A stretch of DNA of 47,081 nucleotides from Aequorivita sp. (GTDB lineage Bacteria > Bacteroidota > Bacteroidia > Flavobacteriales > Flavobacteriaceae): contig JAPKFY010000025.1 of NCBI GenBank assembly GCA_026646335.1, positions 1 to 47,081 of the forward strand, read 5' to 3'. Numbering within the stretch: position 1 is the stretch's first letter; the number at the start of each line of letters is the position of its first letter. The notes below the pieces were generated by a model. It was not told the origin of the DNA, searched no databases, and saw only the letters and a program-made list of their open reading frames with translations. The position numbers were made by a program, and so were the translations under genes. Shown here piece after piece: positions 1 to 9,031 of the stretch.

Positions 1-15
1 TTTAATCTCAAAGAG

Positions 16-468
16 TTATTTCTTTTGTAATAATTCAATCATTTCCAGCGCATCACTTTCCTTTATGGTTTTTCCATCAAAATAAAATAGGGTAACAAAA
101 CCAGAACCCGTATCCTGAATATGTTCAAAAATAGCGTCACCATATTTAACTTTTAAATCTCTTTGCCTGAATGTTTTTATAGGAAGCCCAACGGAATCTG
201 CTTTATTTGTCATTTTATAATCATACCACATTAAGTCGTCTAAAATAGTTTCTGCATCATCACCATATTTTTCAATAAGTTGTCCCATTCCTATTGAATC
301 TACATAATGGTTTAAAATTGTAGGCTCCTTTAATGTTTCAATATTCATTATTGTTACTTCATCCTTTTCCAAACCTTTATTTGCTATAGGTTCTGGATTT
401 TTTTTAGTGCCCTTACAGCTAATAAATAACAGCAGGGTTACAATTGTTAGTTTAATGCATTTTTTCAT
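16..468 (-). CDS. Small lipoprotein of unknown function
   Basis: About 150 residues. The N-terminus is a lipoprotein signal: basic MKKC start, hydrophobic stretch, then FISC-K, so the mature protein should be lipid-anchored at Cys about residue 18. The rest is mixed charged and hydrophobic sequence with no domain I recognise. The ATG at 468 is chosen over an in-frame TTG two codons upstream, because the signal peptide starts naturally there. It follows the GH113-like gene with a gap of 6 bases, so the two are probably one transcript. A role with that enzyme is inference only. Confidence 0.7.
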   Translation of the reverse strand: MKKCIKLTIVTLLLFISCKGTKKNPEPIANKGLEKDEVTIMNIETLKEPTILNHYVDSIGMGQLIEKYGDDAETILDDLMWYDYKMTNKADSVGLPIKTFRQRDLKVKYGDAIFEHIQDTGSGFVTLFYFDGKTIKESDALEMIELLQKK

Positions 469-474
469 AGTCAA

Positions 475-1524
475 TCAATTTTTAGAATTATACATTTTCA
501 CAACCGCTTCCGCAGGCTTGTTCTGTGGTGTAAACTGATTGTCATTTTCGCCCCCAACCCTTTCGTGGGCAATAAACCATTTCCACAGAAAACCTCCGGC
601 AAACCAGTCTTCTTTCCAAACAGATTGATACAACCCTTCCAAGGAATTAGCTTGGGCTTCCATGTTTATCGAATTCATTCCCCTATCGCTCTTCCAAGGT
701 TCTTTCCCGCTAAAATCAACGCTTCTGTAGCCGTATTCTGCAAAGAGAATTTTTTTGTTTTCCTTTTCTGAAATGGTTTTTAATTCTGCTTTCCATCGTT
801 CCCAACCTGCTTTTGTTTCTGCAACAGTTGGTGTTTGGTTTTCCGAAACTGGAAAATACGCATCTACCCCAATATAATCCAGAGCATCCCAAAACGGGAT
901 GCGTTTGTATTCGTCCCAATTGGCGGCATAGGTCAGTTTCCCTCTATACACCTTTTTCACTTCAGCTATCAAATCTCGCCAATACTCGGGGCGGTGTTCA
1001 ATAAATTTTTCAAGTTCAGTGCCAATACAGAATATTTCTACCTTTTCTTCTTCGGCAACCTTTGCAAAATCTAAAATAAAGTTGCGATAAGTATCTTCAA
1101 GTTGAAGCCAATCGGCTTCCGAAGCCATCTCTACCAGCCCCGTAAACTCGCCCTTGGAAACCCATATTTGGGGTTTCATCATTACGTTTATTTTGTTTTT
1201 GTGAAGCAGTCTAATATATTGCCCCACACCCTCCATCGACTCACCAAACCATTGCCACGGCTGATTGTAAAATATCTCGGGATGGTCTATGCTTTTAATA
1301 AAGCCGAAGGGCATAATCGTCGCGTAATTTGCTCCTATTTCCTTTAAGGGCATTACATTTTGCTGCAAAAGAGTATCGCCTGAAGCAACAAGGCTGACCC
1401 CGTTTATCTTTAAATTTTTCCCCTCTTTCAGCACTTTCACTTTGGAAGTATCCTTGTTTTGTGCACATCCTGTAATGAAGAAAAAAAGAAAAGAGCAAAC
1501 CACAAAGCGGTATAGTACTATCAT
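475..1524 (-). CDS. GH113-like endo-beta-mannanase lipoprotein
   Basis: 349 residues with a lipoprotein signal (FFITGC, lipidated Cys about residue 20). The mature part looks like a TIM-barrel glycoside hydrolase of the GH113 type. CIGTELE (about residue 168) carries the likely acid/base Glu after beta-strand 4, and LFAEYGYRS (about residue 262) the likely nucleophile Glu after strand 7. GFLWKWF near the C-terminus is typical of the last strand. GH113 enzymes cut beta-1,4-mannans, with the protein here probably exposed on the cell surface or in the periplasm. It is divergent from the oxidoreductase and glycosyltransferase genes. Substrate is inferred from family and not certain. Confidence 0.75.
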   Translation of the reverse strand: MIVLYRFVVCSFLFFFITGCAQNKDTSKVKVLKEGKNLKINGVSLVASGDTLLQQNVMPLKEIGANYATIMPFGFIKSIDHPEIFYNQPWQWFGESMEGVGQYIRLLHKNKINVMMKPQIWVSKGEFTGLVEMASEADWLQLEDTYRNFILDFAKVAEEEKVEIFCIGTELEKFIEHRPEYWRDLIAEVKKVYRGKLTYAANWDEYKRIPFWDALDYIGVDAYFPVSENQTPTVAETKAGWERWKAELKTISEKENKKILFAEYGYRSVDFSGKEPWKSDRGMNSINMEAQANSLEGLYQSVWKEDWFAGGFLWKWFIAHERVGGENDNQFTPQNKPAEAVVKMYNSKN

Positions 1525-1590
1525 TTTCGGTATATATTATGGATGAATTTAAAACTTTATTTTAGAATTTATAGAAATATTAATAGCTGT

Positions 1591-1625
1591 TTTGAATCTG
1601 TCCCAATTGTAATTGCGTAAATTTA
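1591..1625 (+). promoter_or_regulatory. Possible Bacteroidetes-type promoter
   Basis: TTTG, 23 bases, then TAAATTTA. This is one mismatch from the TAnnTTTG -7 element of Bacteroidetes, 33 bases before the oxidoreductase start. The spacing is slightly long, so this is tentative. Confidence 0.3.
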
Positions 1626-1658
1626 TAAACGACTGAAAAAATCTATCATCAAAAAAAT

Positions 1659-2966
1659 ATGGAACATATCGTCATTTTAGGCAATGGAATTGCAGGAATA
1701 ACAGCTGCAAGGCACATCCGAAAACTTTCCGATAAAAAGATAACTATAATTTCCGCTGAAGCAGACCATTTTTTTTCCCGTACCGCCTTAATGTACATCT
1801 ATATGGGCCATATGCGTTGGCCCGACATTGAACCATACGAACCTTGGTTTTGGGAAAAGAACAGGCTGGAACTTAAAAAAGCATACGTCGAAACTGTTGA
1901 CACTAATAACAAAACACTTCATTTTAAAGGCGGCGTAACCATAGCTTACGATAAACTTATTATTGCAACAGGCTCAGTGACAAACACATTTGGCTGGGAA
2001 GGTCTGGAACTCAACGGCGTTCAAGGTTTGGTCTCTAAACAGGATTTGGAAAATCTCGAAAAAAATGCACCCAACAACAAAGACTGTCCACGTGCAGTAA
2101 TTGTTGGCGGCGGATTGATAGGCGTTGAAATGGCCGAAATGCTCCGCACCCGAAACATTGAAGTAACAATGCTTGTTCGCGAAGATGCTTTTTGGACTAA
2201 TGTATTGCCAAATAATGAGGCAGAAATGCTTTCGCGTCACATTGCCTCACACGGTGTGGACCTTCAGCATAACTCAGAACTCGATAAAATAATTGGCGAC
2301 AAAGACGGAAACGTGAAAGCTGTTATCACAAAAAAGGGCGAAGAAATTCCCTGCAGCGTTGTGGGTATAACCACTGGCGTAAAACCGAATATTTCATTTC
2401 TGAAAAATTCAAAAATTGAAACAGATAGGGGTGTTTTGGTAAATAGAAAACTGAAAACAAATATTGAAGGTGTTTATGCCATTGGCGATTGCGCACAGCA
2501 GCGCGAACCTATCGGCAACCGCCCAGCAATAGAAGCTGTGTGGTACACTGGCAGGATGATGGGCGAAGCCCTTGCGCAGACCATCTGCGGCAATCCATTT
2601 GAGTATAAGCCCGGAAACTGGTTTAACAGCGCCAAGTTTTTTGATATTGAATATCAAACTTATGGTTGGGTTTTTTCAGAAAACAGAAAAAAAGATTACG
2701 AAGCGCAATTCCATTGGAAATGCAAAAGCAATTTGCGCTGTGTTACTATTTCATATAATAAAAACTCAAATGAATTTCTGGGAATAAACACTTTCGGAAT
2801 ACGGATGAAACAGGAAGTTTTTGATACTTGGCTAAATGAAAAAAGAAGTGTGGATTACGTAATCCAAAACCTAAAACAAGCCAATTTTGACCCTGAATTC
2901 TTTAAAAGGTATGAAAAGGAAATTTTGAATGAATATTCATCATTAACCGAAACATCATCATCATAA
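1659..2966 (+). CDS. NAD(P)/FAD-dependent oxidoreductase
   Basis: 435 residues of the pyridine nucleotide-disulphide reductase fold. The FAD dinucleotide-binding motif GNGIAGITAA is at residues 8-17; the second nucleotide motif VGGGLIGVEMAE is near 150; the C-terminal FAD motif VYAIGDCA is near 270. No CxxxxC redox-active disulphide follows the first motif, so it is more like NirB, rubredoxin or ferredoxin reductases than a disulphide reductase. The last 130 residues are an unassigned C-terminal domain. The next gene, a membrane polyferredoxin, is the obvious electron-transfer partner, though a terminator-like hairpin lies between them. Confidence 0.85.
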   Translation: MEHIVILGNGIAGITAARHIRKLSDKKITIISAEADHFFSRTALMYIYMGHMRWPDIEPYEPWFWEKNRLELKKAYVETVDTNNKTLHFKGGVTIAYDKLIIATGSVTNTFGWEGLELNGVQGLVSKQDLENLEKNAPNNKDCPRAVIVGGGLIGVEMAEMLRTRNIEVTMLVREDAFWTNVLPNNEAEMLSRHIASHGVDLQHNSELDKIIGDKDGNVKAVITKKGEEIPCSVVGITTGVKPNISFLKNSKIETDRGVLVNRKLKTNIEGVYAIGDCAQQREPIGNRPAIEAVWYTGRMMGEALAQTICGNPFEYKPGNWFNSAKFFDIEYQTYGWVFSENRKKDYEAQFHWKCKSNLRCVTISYNKNSNEFLGINTFGIRMKQEVFDTWLNEKRSVDYVIQNLKQANFDPEFFKRYEKEILNEYSSLTETSSS

Positions 2967-2967
2967 A

Positions 2968-2998
2968 AACCTAACAGGTCTCAATGACCTGTTAGGTT
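2968..2998 (+). terminator. 13-bp stem hairpin, near-copy of the one at 4605
   Basis: A perfect inverted repeat (AACCTAACAGGTC, loop TCAAT, GACCTGTTAGGTT) starts 2 bases after the oxidoreductase stop. There is only a short T run after it, so termination may be weak. Nearly the same sequence follows the next gene, so this is both a hairpin and a dispersed repeat. Confidence 0.6.
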
Positions 2999-3012
2999 TG
3001 ATAACCAAAATA

Positions 3013-4605
3013 ATGTATATGAGCACTGTTCAAAGAAATATGTCCCTAACCGGCGAACCGCCAAAGACCATCAATACCCAACAAAAAATTGCTTCGGCAA
3101 TTGGTATTATAGGCCTAGCGCTCCTGTTCTTGGCAATGTTGAATATTAATTTTCCCAATAAGGCCTTATGGCTAAGCGTTTCCTTGGGAATGATGGCTGT
3201 TGGAATTGTTTGGTTTTCAATTGCTGCTTACGCGAACAAGCACGAGGGAATTAAAAATGACGGGGTATATTTTAAGTCGCTTACGTCTCAAGGCTTTTGG
3301 GCTTGGATTTTAGGTATTCTGCTTACATCATTTTATATAGTACTGTATTGGTTTCCACAATATTTAGGACTGGTGCAGGATGGCAATAATAAAGGTATTG
3401 TTGCTCTTTTTGATCCTTTTAGCAGATTATTGAATGGTGGCCCCGCCAGTCAATGGTTTGTTTATGGAACTTTATATACCCTGGCAATTTTGGCTTTCGG
3501 AGTAAAATTCATCTTAAAATATCGCCATAACAAATACGAAAAACTTCGCACGTTCTCAGTGATGTTTTTTCAGCTGGGTTTTGCTTTTTTGATTCCAGAA
3601 TTTATGCAGCGATTAAACAGCGAGACGTTTTCACTTCCCTATTACGACTTAAAAAATATCTGGCCGCTCAATTATTACAACTTTGAACAGTATAGGATAG
3701 ATGACTTTCTTTCCGCGGGAGATGTTGGGTTGGGATTATTAATTTTCGGGCTTGCATCTATCTTTATAATCACCCCTATTTTAACCTACAAATACGGCAA
3801 ACGCTGGTATTGCTCATGGGTATGTGGATGTGGCGGACTGGCAGAAACTGCTGGCGATCCTTTTCGGCATTTAAGCGATAAAAGTCAAATGGCTTGGAAA
3901 GTGGAACGATGGGTAATACACAGCGTCTTAGTTTTTGTGGTTTTGATGACCACAGCGGTTGTGTATTCCTATTTGGGCGATGATAGTTCCAAGTATTGGC
4001 TCACAAAAAATACTTTCTTAATATCGGTTGCCGTGCTCCTGACCTTGGTTTTCGCTGGAACATGGATTTTTAAAAGAGAAGAGTTAAAAAAAGACGCGCG
4101 TTTGGGAGCAATTGGTTATTTCGTCATTATAATTTCATTGATAGGCTTTCATTACTTTTCGGGAAAAACATTGTTTCTTTTTGAAGCGGAAACCTTGCGC
4201 CAATCCTACGGTTTTCTTATTGGCGCAGTGTTTAGCGGCGTAATTGGCGTGGGCTTCTACCCTATCTTCGGCAGCCGTGTTTGGTGCCGTTTTGGCTGCC
4301 CAATGGCCGCGATTTTAGGATTTCAGCAACGTTTGTTTTCAAAATTTAGAATTACTGCCAATGGCGGACAATGTATTAGCTGCGGCAACTGTTCCACTTA
4401 TTGCGAAATGGGCATCGACGTGCGCGCCTATGCACAAAAAGGCGAAAACATTGTGCGTTCCAGCTGCGTGGGCTGCGGAATCTGTTCAGCAGTTTGCCCG
4501 CGCGGGGTATTGAAATTAGAAAACGGCCCGTTAGAAAAACGCATCAATAGCAACGAAATCCTGCTAGGGAATGATGTGGATTTGATGAACTATGTGAATA
4601 ATTAA
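3013..4605 (+). CDS. Membrane-bound 4Fe-4S polyferredoxin (NapH/NosR/CcoG type)
   Basis: About 530 residues with several membrane segments (near 30-55, 95-115, 150-170, 240-260, 300-320, 335-355, 370-390 and 400-420). NapH/NosR-style cysteine motifs follow two of them (WYCSWVCGC and WCRFGCP), then two 4Fe-4S motifs, CISCGNCSTYC and CVGCGICSAVCPRG, near the C-terminus. It is expected to pass electrons at the cytoplasmic membrane; donor and acceptor are unknown, but the FAD oxidoreductase just upstream is a likely partner. An in-frame TTG at 2998 lies inside the hairpin and is rejected; ATG codons at 3013, 3019 and 3040 are possible starts. Confidence 0.85.
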   Translation: MYMSTVQRNMSLTGEPPKTINTQQKIASAIGIIGLALLFLAMLNINFPNKALWLSVSLGMMAVGIVWFSIAAYANKHEGIKNDGVYFKSLTSQGFWAWILGILLTSFYIVLYWFPQYLGLVQDGNNKGIVALFDPFSRLLNGGPASQWFVYGTLYTLAILAFGVKFILKYRHNKYEKLRTFSVMFFQLGFAFLIPEFMQRLNSETFSLPYYDLKNIWPLNYYNFEQYRIDDFLSAGDVGLGLLIFGLASIFIITPILTYKYGKRWYCSWVCGCGGLAETAGDPFRHLSDKSQMAWKVERWVIHSVLVFVVLMTTAVVYSYLGDDSSKYWLTKNTFLISVAVLLTLVFAGTWIFKREELKKDARLGAIGYFVIIISLIGFHYFSGKTLFLFEAETLRQSYGFLIGAVFSGVIGVGFYPIFGSRVWCRFGCPMAAILGFQQRLFSKFRITANGGQCISCGNCSTYCEMGIDVRAYAQKGENIVRSSCVGCGICSAVCPRGVLKLENGPLEKRINSNEILLGNDVDLMNYVNN

Positions 4606-4637
4606 AACCTAACAGGTCTCAAAGATCTGTTAGGTTT
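4605..4637 (+). terminator. 14-bp stem hairpin, second copy
   Basis: Inverted repeat starting in the stop codon of the polyferredoxin gene: AAACCTAACAGGTC, loop TCAAA, GATCTGTTAGGTTT (one G-U pair in RNA). It matches the hairpin after the oxidoreductase gene at all but a few bases. Probable terminator or transcript-stabilising hairpin. Confidence 0.6.
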
Positions 4638-4710
4638 CGAATCAGGTACCGTCCAATGGATTGTCATATATTTTTCTGAAATTCGCAGTCTATAAAATTC
4701 CCAGTTTTTA

Positions 4711-5412
4711 ATGCCGAAAAACATCAAAGTAATCATTCCCGCATATAACGAAGAAGGCTCTATCGGGAAGGTGATTGCCGAAATCCCCGATATCGTTTCA
4801 GAGATCATTGTGGTCAATAACAATTCTTCAGACAATACTGCTGAAGTTGCCAAACTTGCAGGAGCAACCGTTCTTTTTCAGCCAAATGCCGGCTACGGAA
4901 ATGCTTGTTTGAAAGGGATGGAATATATTTCGCGTTTCGAGTCCGCTCAACGACCAGAAATTATAGTTTTTTTGGATGGCGACTATAGCGACTATCCTTC
5001 GGAATTGACAAAAATCGTGGCGCCAATAATTGAAGATAATATAGACTTTGTAGTAGGCGCACGGGTAAAAGAGTTGCGCGAAGCTGGGTCCATGACTTTT
5101 CCGCAGCGTTTCGGCAACCAACTGGCAACGAAGTTGATGAGGCTTTTCTTCAATTCAAAGTTTACAGACCTCGGACCATTTCGCGCCATTAAATATGAAA
5201 AGTTACTCGCCCTTAATATGGAGGACAAAACCTATGGCTGGACGGTAGAAATGCAATTGAAAGTATTGAAAAAGAAATTTACCTATCTAGAAGTACCCGT
5301 AAAATACAAAAACCGCATCGGCGTTTCAAAAGTTTCGGGTACGGTAAAAGGTGCTATCTTTGCTGGCGTAAAAATCCTGACCTGGATCTTTAAATACAGT
5401 TTCAAAAAATGA
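4711..5412 (+). CDS. Family 2 glycosyltransferase, dolichyl-phosphate mannose synthase-like
   Basis: 233 residues with a GT-A fold. VIIPAYNEEGSI is at the N-terminus, then IIVVNNNSSDNT for the nucleotide-sugar site, then FLDGDYSDYP with the metal-binding acidic motif. Members of this subfamily move a sugar from a nucleotide donor to a polyprenyl phosphate or similar acceptor. No clear membrane segment except possibly the last 20 residues. The stop overlaps the start of the next glycosyltransferase (ATGA), so the two are translationally coupled. Confidence 0.85.
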   Translation: MPKNIKVIIPAYNEEGSIGKVIAEIPDIVSEIIVVNNNSSDNTAEVAKLAGATVLFQPNAGYGNACLKGMEYISRFESAQRPEIIVFLDGDYSDYPSELTKIVAPIIEDNIDFVVGARVKELREAGSMTFPQRFGNQLATKLMRLFFNSKFTDLGPFRAIKYEKLLALNMEDKTYGWTVEMQLKVLKKKFTYLEVPVKYKNRIGVSKVSGTVKGAIFAGVKILTWIFKYSFKK

Positions 5413-6899
5413 TTCTTGAATCAATAATCATTACAATTTATTCCATTGCCCTGCTCCTCATCTTTATGTATGCTTTGGCGCAGTTAAACTTGTTATTCAA
5501 CTATTTAAGAGCTCGAAAAAATCATAAAAATTCTCCAACTTTCGATTTTTCCAAAGAAGAAGAAATTCCTTATGTAACCATCCAACTTCCTGTTTATAAC
5601 GAGTTTTATGTAATGGAACGACTGCTGAGCAATATTGCCGAAATTGACTACCCGAAGGAGAAGTTGGAAATTCAAGTGCTGGACGATAGCACCGATGAAT
5701 CCTTTGAAGAAACCGCAAAGCATATTCAAGAACTTCAGAAAACAGGTCTGGATATTCAACATGTAACCCGTAAAAATCGTGAAGGTTTTAAGGCAGGTGC
5801 ATTAAAAGAAGGTTTAAAAACTGCCAAAGGCGAATACATCGCAATTTTTGACGCAGATTTTCTTCCGAAGAAAGACTGGTTGAAAAATACCATCCCCTAC
5901 TTCAAAGACCCCGAAATAGGGGTAGTACAAACCCGTTGGGGGCATTTAAATCGCGATTACTCAATACTTACACGAGTACAAGCTTTTGCGCTCGATGCAC
6001 ATTTCACTTTGGAACAGGTTGGAAGAAACAGCAAGGGACATTTCATAAATTTCAACGGGACGGCAGGCGTTTGGCGAAAAACCTGCATACTGGATGCTGG
6101 AAACTGGGAAGGCGACACGCTTACCGAAGATTTGGATCTCAGCTATCGCGCACAGCTAAAAAACTGGAAATTCAAATATCTGGAGGAAGTGGAAACCCCA
6201 GCGGAGCTTCCCGTGGTAATAAGTGCAGCGCGTTCGCAACAATTCCGTTGGAACAAAGGCGGGGCCGAAAATTTCCAGAAAATGGCTTGGCGCGTCTTTA
6301 AAAGCAAGGATATTTCCTTCAAAACTAAGATACACAGTTTTCTGCATTTGCTGAACAGCACCATGTTTCTGAACATTTTGATAGTCGCCATTTTAAGTAT
6401 CCCGATGCTTTACATCAAAAATGAATACGAACATCTAAAGATGTATTTCTATGTGATGAGCTTTTTCGTAATAAGTACTATCATCTTTTTTATCTGCTAT
6501 TGGTTTACTTATAAAGCCATTTACGGCGGTGGATTCAAACATTTTTTGAAATATTTCGCAATGTTTTTTACCTTCTTTTCCGTGGCGATGGGGTTTTCAT
6601 TGCACAACTCCATTGCGGTTTTGGAGGGACATTTCGGGAAAAAAAGCGAATTTATAAGAACGCCCAAATTCAACATAAGCACCTTAAAGGAAAGTTGGAA
6701 AGGCAATAAATACCTCACAAAAAACATTTCGCCCAATGTAATAATTGAAGGCGTATTGATGCTTTATTTTGCGTTTGGTATGTACAGCGCTTTTGTTGTT
6801 GGTGACCAAGGTGGCGATTTCGGACTGTTCCCGTTCCATTTGATGCTTTTCTTGGGGTTCGGATTTGTGTTTTTTAAATCGCTCACTTCCAAAGCATAA
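5409..6899 (+). CDS. Processive family 2 glycosyltransferase, CESA/CslA-like
   Basis: 496 residues. One N-terminal membrane segment (about 5-27), a cytoplasmic GT domain and about four C-terminal membrane segments. The processive-synthase signature is complete: LDDSTDES, FDADF, TEDLDLSYR and QQFRW. QQxRW enzymes polymerise beta-linked sugars (cellulose, mannan, related glycans) while exporting the chain. It resembles the plant CslA and bacterial glucomannan or cellulose synthase group, but the product cannot be read from sequence. Its start overlaps the stop of the previous GT gene. No PilZ domain is visible. Confidence 0.85.
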   Translation: MILESIIITIYSIALLLIFMYALAQLNLLFNYLRARKNHKNSPTFDFSKEEEIPYVTIQLPVYNEFYVMERLLSNIAEIDYPKEKLEIQVLDDSTDESFEETAKHIQELQKTGLDIQHVTRKNREGFKAGALKEGLKTAKGEYIAIFDADFLPKKDWLKNTIPYFKDPEIGVVQTRWGHLNRDYSILTRVQAFALDAHFTLEQVGRNSKGHFINFNGTAGVWRKTCILDAGNWEGDTLTEDLDLSYRAQLKNWKFKYLEEVETPAELPVVISAARSQQFRWNKGGAENFQKMAWRVFKSKDISFKTKIHSFLHLLNSTMFLNILIVAILSIPMLYIKNEYEHLKMYFYVMSFFVISTIIFFICYWFTYKAIYGGGFKHFLKYFAMFFTFFSVAMGFSLHNSIAVLEGHFGKKSEFIRTPKFNISTLKESWKGNKYLTKNISPNVIIEGVLMLYFAFGMYSAFVVGDQGGDFGLFPFHLMLFLGFGFVFFKSLTSKA

Positions 6900-6945
6900 A
6901 TCTTTTTTAAGTACATTTATCTTCAAGATTCTGATTGAAATTAAA

Positions 6946-6980
6946 AGTTCCTATTCCCTAACCGCTAATTCCTAATCGCT
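6946..6980. repeat. Phased 7-bp units before the paiB-like start
   Basis: Five consecutive heptamers: AGTTCCT, ATTCCCT, AACCGCT, AATTCCT, AATCGCT. They end five bases before the start codon of the PaiB-like gene. One of several phased intergenic arrays in the window. Confidence 0.7.
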
Positions 6981-6985
6981 TAGAA

Positions 6986-7585
6986 ATGTATCCACCGCCG
7001 CACCACCAAAGCCACGATATTGAAAAAATGATTTCGGTAATAAAACATTTTCCTTTGGGAATGTTGGTTACGGCAGAGAGAGGAAAACCTTTTATTACAC
7101 ACATCCCTTTTATTTACAACGAAACCTCCAAAAAGCTAATTGCACATATAGACCGAAACAATCCGCAGCTTGAAACCCTAAAAGATGGCGCTGAAGTTAC
7201 CGTCGTTTTTAAAGGGCCGGATACATATATTTCTCCCAACATTTACACTACGCCGCAATTGCCAACGTGGAATTATATAATCGTCCACATCACTGGCAAG
7301 TTGAAACTTTTAACTGATGCCGAAACAGTAAAGCAAACAATGATTGCTATGACAGAATTTTTGGAAGGAAGCAAACAAAAATTCACCCTACTAAAAGATG
7401 ACCCGCGAATGGAACGACTTATCAACTACATTCAAGCCTTTGAAATTGAAATCACCCATTGGGAAGGGAAATTCAAACTTTCGCAGGATAAAATTTCACA
7501 GGATTTTAAAAATGCAAAGAAGGAATTAATAGATAAATCCAGAAAGGATGATTCGGGATTTATTGAGGAAATCTATAAAAAATGA
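6986..7585 (+). CDS. PaiB-like FMN-binding protein
   Basis: 199 residues with the PaiB pattern. The N-terminus MYPPPHH leads into a split-barrel flavin-binding domain (FPLGMLVTAERGKPFITHIPF and a GPDTYISP-type stretch). THWEGKFKLSQ near residue 155 matches the conserved TxxxxxxKxSQ stretch of the family. Bacillus PaiB was described as a negative regulator of sporulation and protease genes; here a flavin- or haem-related enzyme role is as likely. A phased heptamer array fills the leader. Confidence 0.85.
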   Translation: MYPPPHHQSHDIEKMISVIKHFPLGMLVTAERGKPFITHIPFIYNETSKKLIAHIDRNNPQLETLKDGAEVTVVFKGPDTYISPNIYTTPQLPTWNYIIVHITGKLKLLTDAETVKQTMIAMTEFLEGSKQKFTLLKDDPRMERLINYIQAFEIEITHWEGKFKLSQDKISQDFKNAKKELIDKSRKDDSGFIEEIYKK

Positions 7586-7654
7586 CATAAGACTATACGA
7601 TTTAAGGCGTAGGACAGAACTATTACTAACAGAGTCTTATGTCCTACGTCTTAT
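7584..7654. terminator. Inverted repeat between convergent genes, with heptamer units
   Basis: GACATAAGAC at 7584-7593 is the exact reverse complement of GTCTTATGTC at 7634-7643; CGTAGGAC at 7608-7615 pairs with GTCCTACG at 7641-7648. GTCTTAT, GTCCTAC, GTCTTAT are three phased heptamers (7634-7654). The pairings can form hairpins in either transcript from the converging PaiB and Mpl genes, so it may act as a two-way terminator. Confidence 0.45.
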
Positions 7655-7666
7655 AGTGCAACGGTC

Positions 7667-9028
7667 TTAAATCTTTTCGACATAACCTTTCACTTCCTCA
7701 AAATCAAGCCCGCCATAATTCCCGCTGCTCATCAACAACAGACAAGTATTGTCGTAATCCTGCGAAAAAAGATAGGTTTTAAAATCGGCCGGATTTGTGA
7801 AAACCACCAAATCCTGTCGGTCAAAAGCTTCGTCAATTTGTTCGCCTTTTATTTCTTCCAACTGTTTTATCAATACTGCATGTGGAGAATAGAAAACCAC
7901 CGCACTATCCGCTGCATCCAGCGTTCCTTTGTATTCTTTTAAAAATTCTGGGTTTAGGCTGCTGTATGTGTGAAGCTCTAAACAGGCGATGAGTTTCCTG
8001 TCGGGATATTGGTTTTTTACGGCTTCCGTTGTGGCTTTCACTTTACTTGGCGAATGTGCATAATCTTTATACGCCACCGCGGTTTTGGTTTCGGCAATTT
8101 TTTCCAAACGTTTGCTAGCGCCTTTAAAAGTCGCAATGGCTTCGTAAAAATCCTCGGCATCCACGCCCATCAATTGGCAAATCCAGCGGGCGCCTTCCAA
8201 ATTGTTTAAATTGTGTTTTCCGAAGATTTCAACAGGCATTGGGCCTTCGGGGGTTTCCAAAAGAGTGGTTCCGTCTTCGACAGAATATTTGGGTGTTTGA
8301 TAGGGGTATTTTTTTATGTGGTTTGTAGAACTTTCCACAACTCGTTTTACCTCTGAATCCTCTTCGTTGTAAATTATCGCACCACCGTTCGTAATTTCCT
8401 TTAGAAATATTTCAAACTGCTCCACATAGTTTTCGTAGGTAGGGAAAACGTTGATGTGGTCCCAAGCAATGCCGCTCAACAATGCAATATTGGGTTTATA
8501 AAGATGAAACTTGGGCCTGCGATCAATGGGTGAGGAAAGATATTCATCGCCCTCAATGACCATAAAGTCATTGCTTTCTGTAATTTTTACCATAGTGTCA
8601 AACCCTTCCAATTGGGCGCCCACCATATAATCCACATTCTTTCCGTGGTAATTCATTACGTGTAGAATCATGGAGGTGATTGTAGTTTTTCCGTGCGAGC
8701 CGCCAATAACCACACGGGTTTTGTTTTTTGATTGTTCGTAAAGAAATTCTGGGTAACTGTAGATTTTTAAGCCGAGTTCCTTAGCTCTTAGAAGTTCGGA
8801 ATTATCTGCTTTGGCGTGCATTCCGAGGATAACCGCATCAATTTCCGAGGTCAATTTTTCTGGGAACCAGCCTTCTTTTTCGGGCAATAAGCCTTTTTTA
8901 TTTAATCTGCTTTTTGAAGGCTCAAATATCTCGTCATCGCTTCCGGTTACGGTATCTCCTTTTTGATGTAATGCCAATGCAAGGTTGTGCATCGCGCTGC
9001 CGCCTATGGCTATGAAGTGGATTCTCAT
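7667..9028 (-). CDS. mpl: UDP-N-acetylmuramate:tripeptide ligase (Mpl-type, Mur ligase family)
   Basis: 453 residues with the Mur ligase layout. The N-terminal UDP-binding motif is IAIGGSAMHNLA, the ATP-binding P-loop is VVIGGSHGKTTIT (about residue 107), and the C-terminal ligase domain begins near 310. Mpl joins recycled murein tripeptide to UDP-MurNAc in the cytoplasm, the recycling route of peptidoglycan. The name rests on resemblance to Mpl rather than MurC: the GGSAMHNLA start and the VEGDEYLSSPIDRRPK stretch. A perfect TATCTTTG promoter element lies upstream. Confidence 0.85.
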   Translation of the reverse strand: MRIHFIAIGGSAMHNLALALHQKGDTVTGSDDEIFEPSKSRLNKKGLLPEKEGWFPEKLTSEIDAVILGMHAKADNSELLRAKELGLKIYSYPEFLYEQSKNKTRVVIGGSHGKTTITSMILHVMNYHGKNVDYMVGAQLEGFDTMVKITESNDFMVIEGDEYLSSPIDRRPKFHLYKPNIALLSGIAWDHINVFPTYENYVEQFEIFLKEITNGGAIIYNEEDSEVKRVVESSTNHIKKYPYQTPKYSVEDGTTLLETPEGPMPVEIFGKHNLNNLEGARWICQLMGVDAEDFYEAIATFKGASKRLEKIAETKTAVAYKDYAHSPSKVKATTEAVKNQYPDRKLIACLELHTYSSLNPEFLKEYKGTLDAADSAVVFYSPHAVLIKQLEEIKGEQIDEAFDRQDLVVFTNPADFKTYLFSQDYDNTCLLLMSSGNYGGLDFEEVKGYVEKI

Positions 9029-9031
9029 AAA

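Noticed and set aside
2998-3012. TTG start for the polyferredoxin
   Set aside because: The TTG is within the hairpin arm; ATG codons follow at 3013 and 3019.
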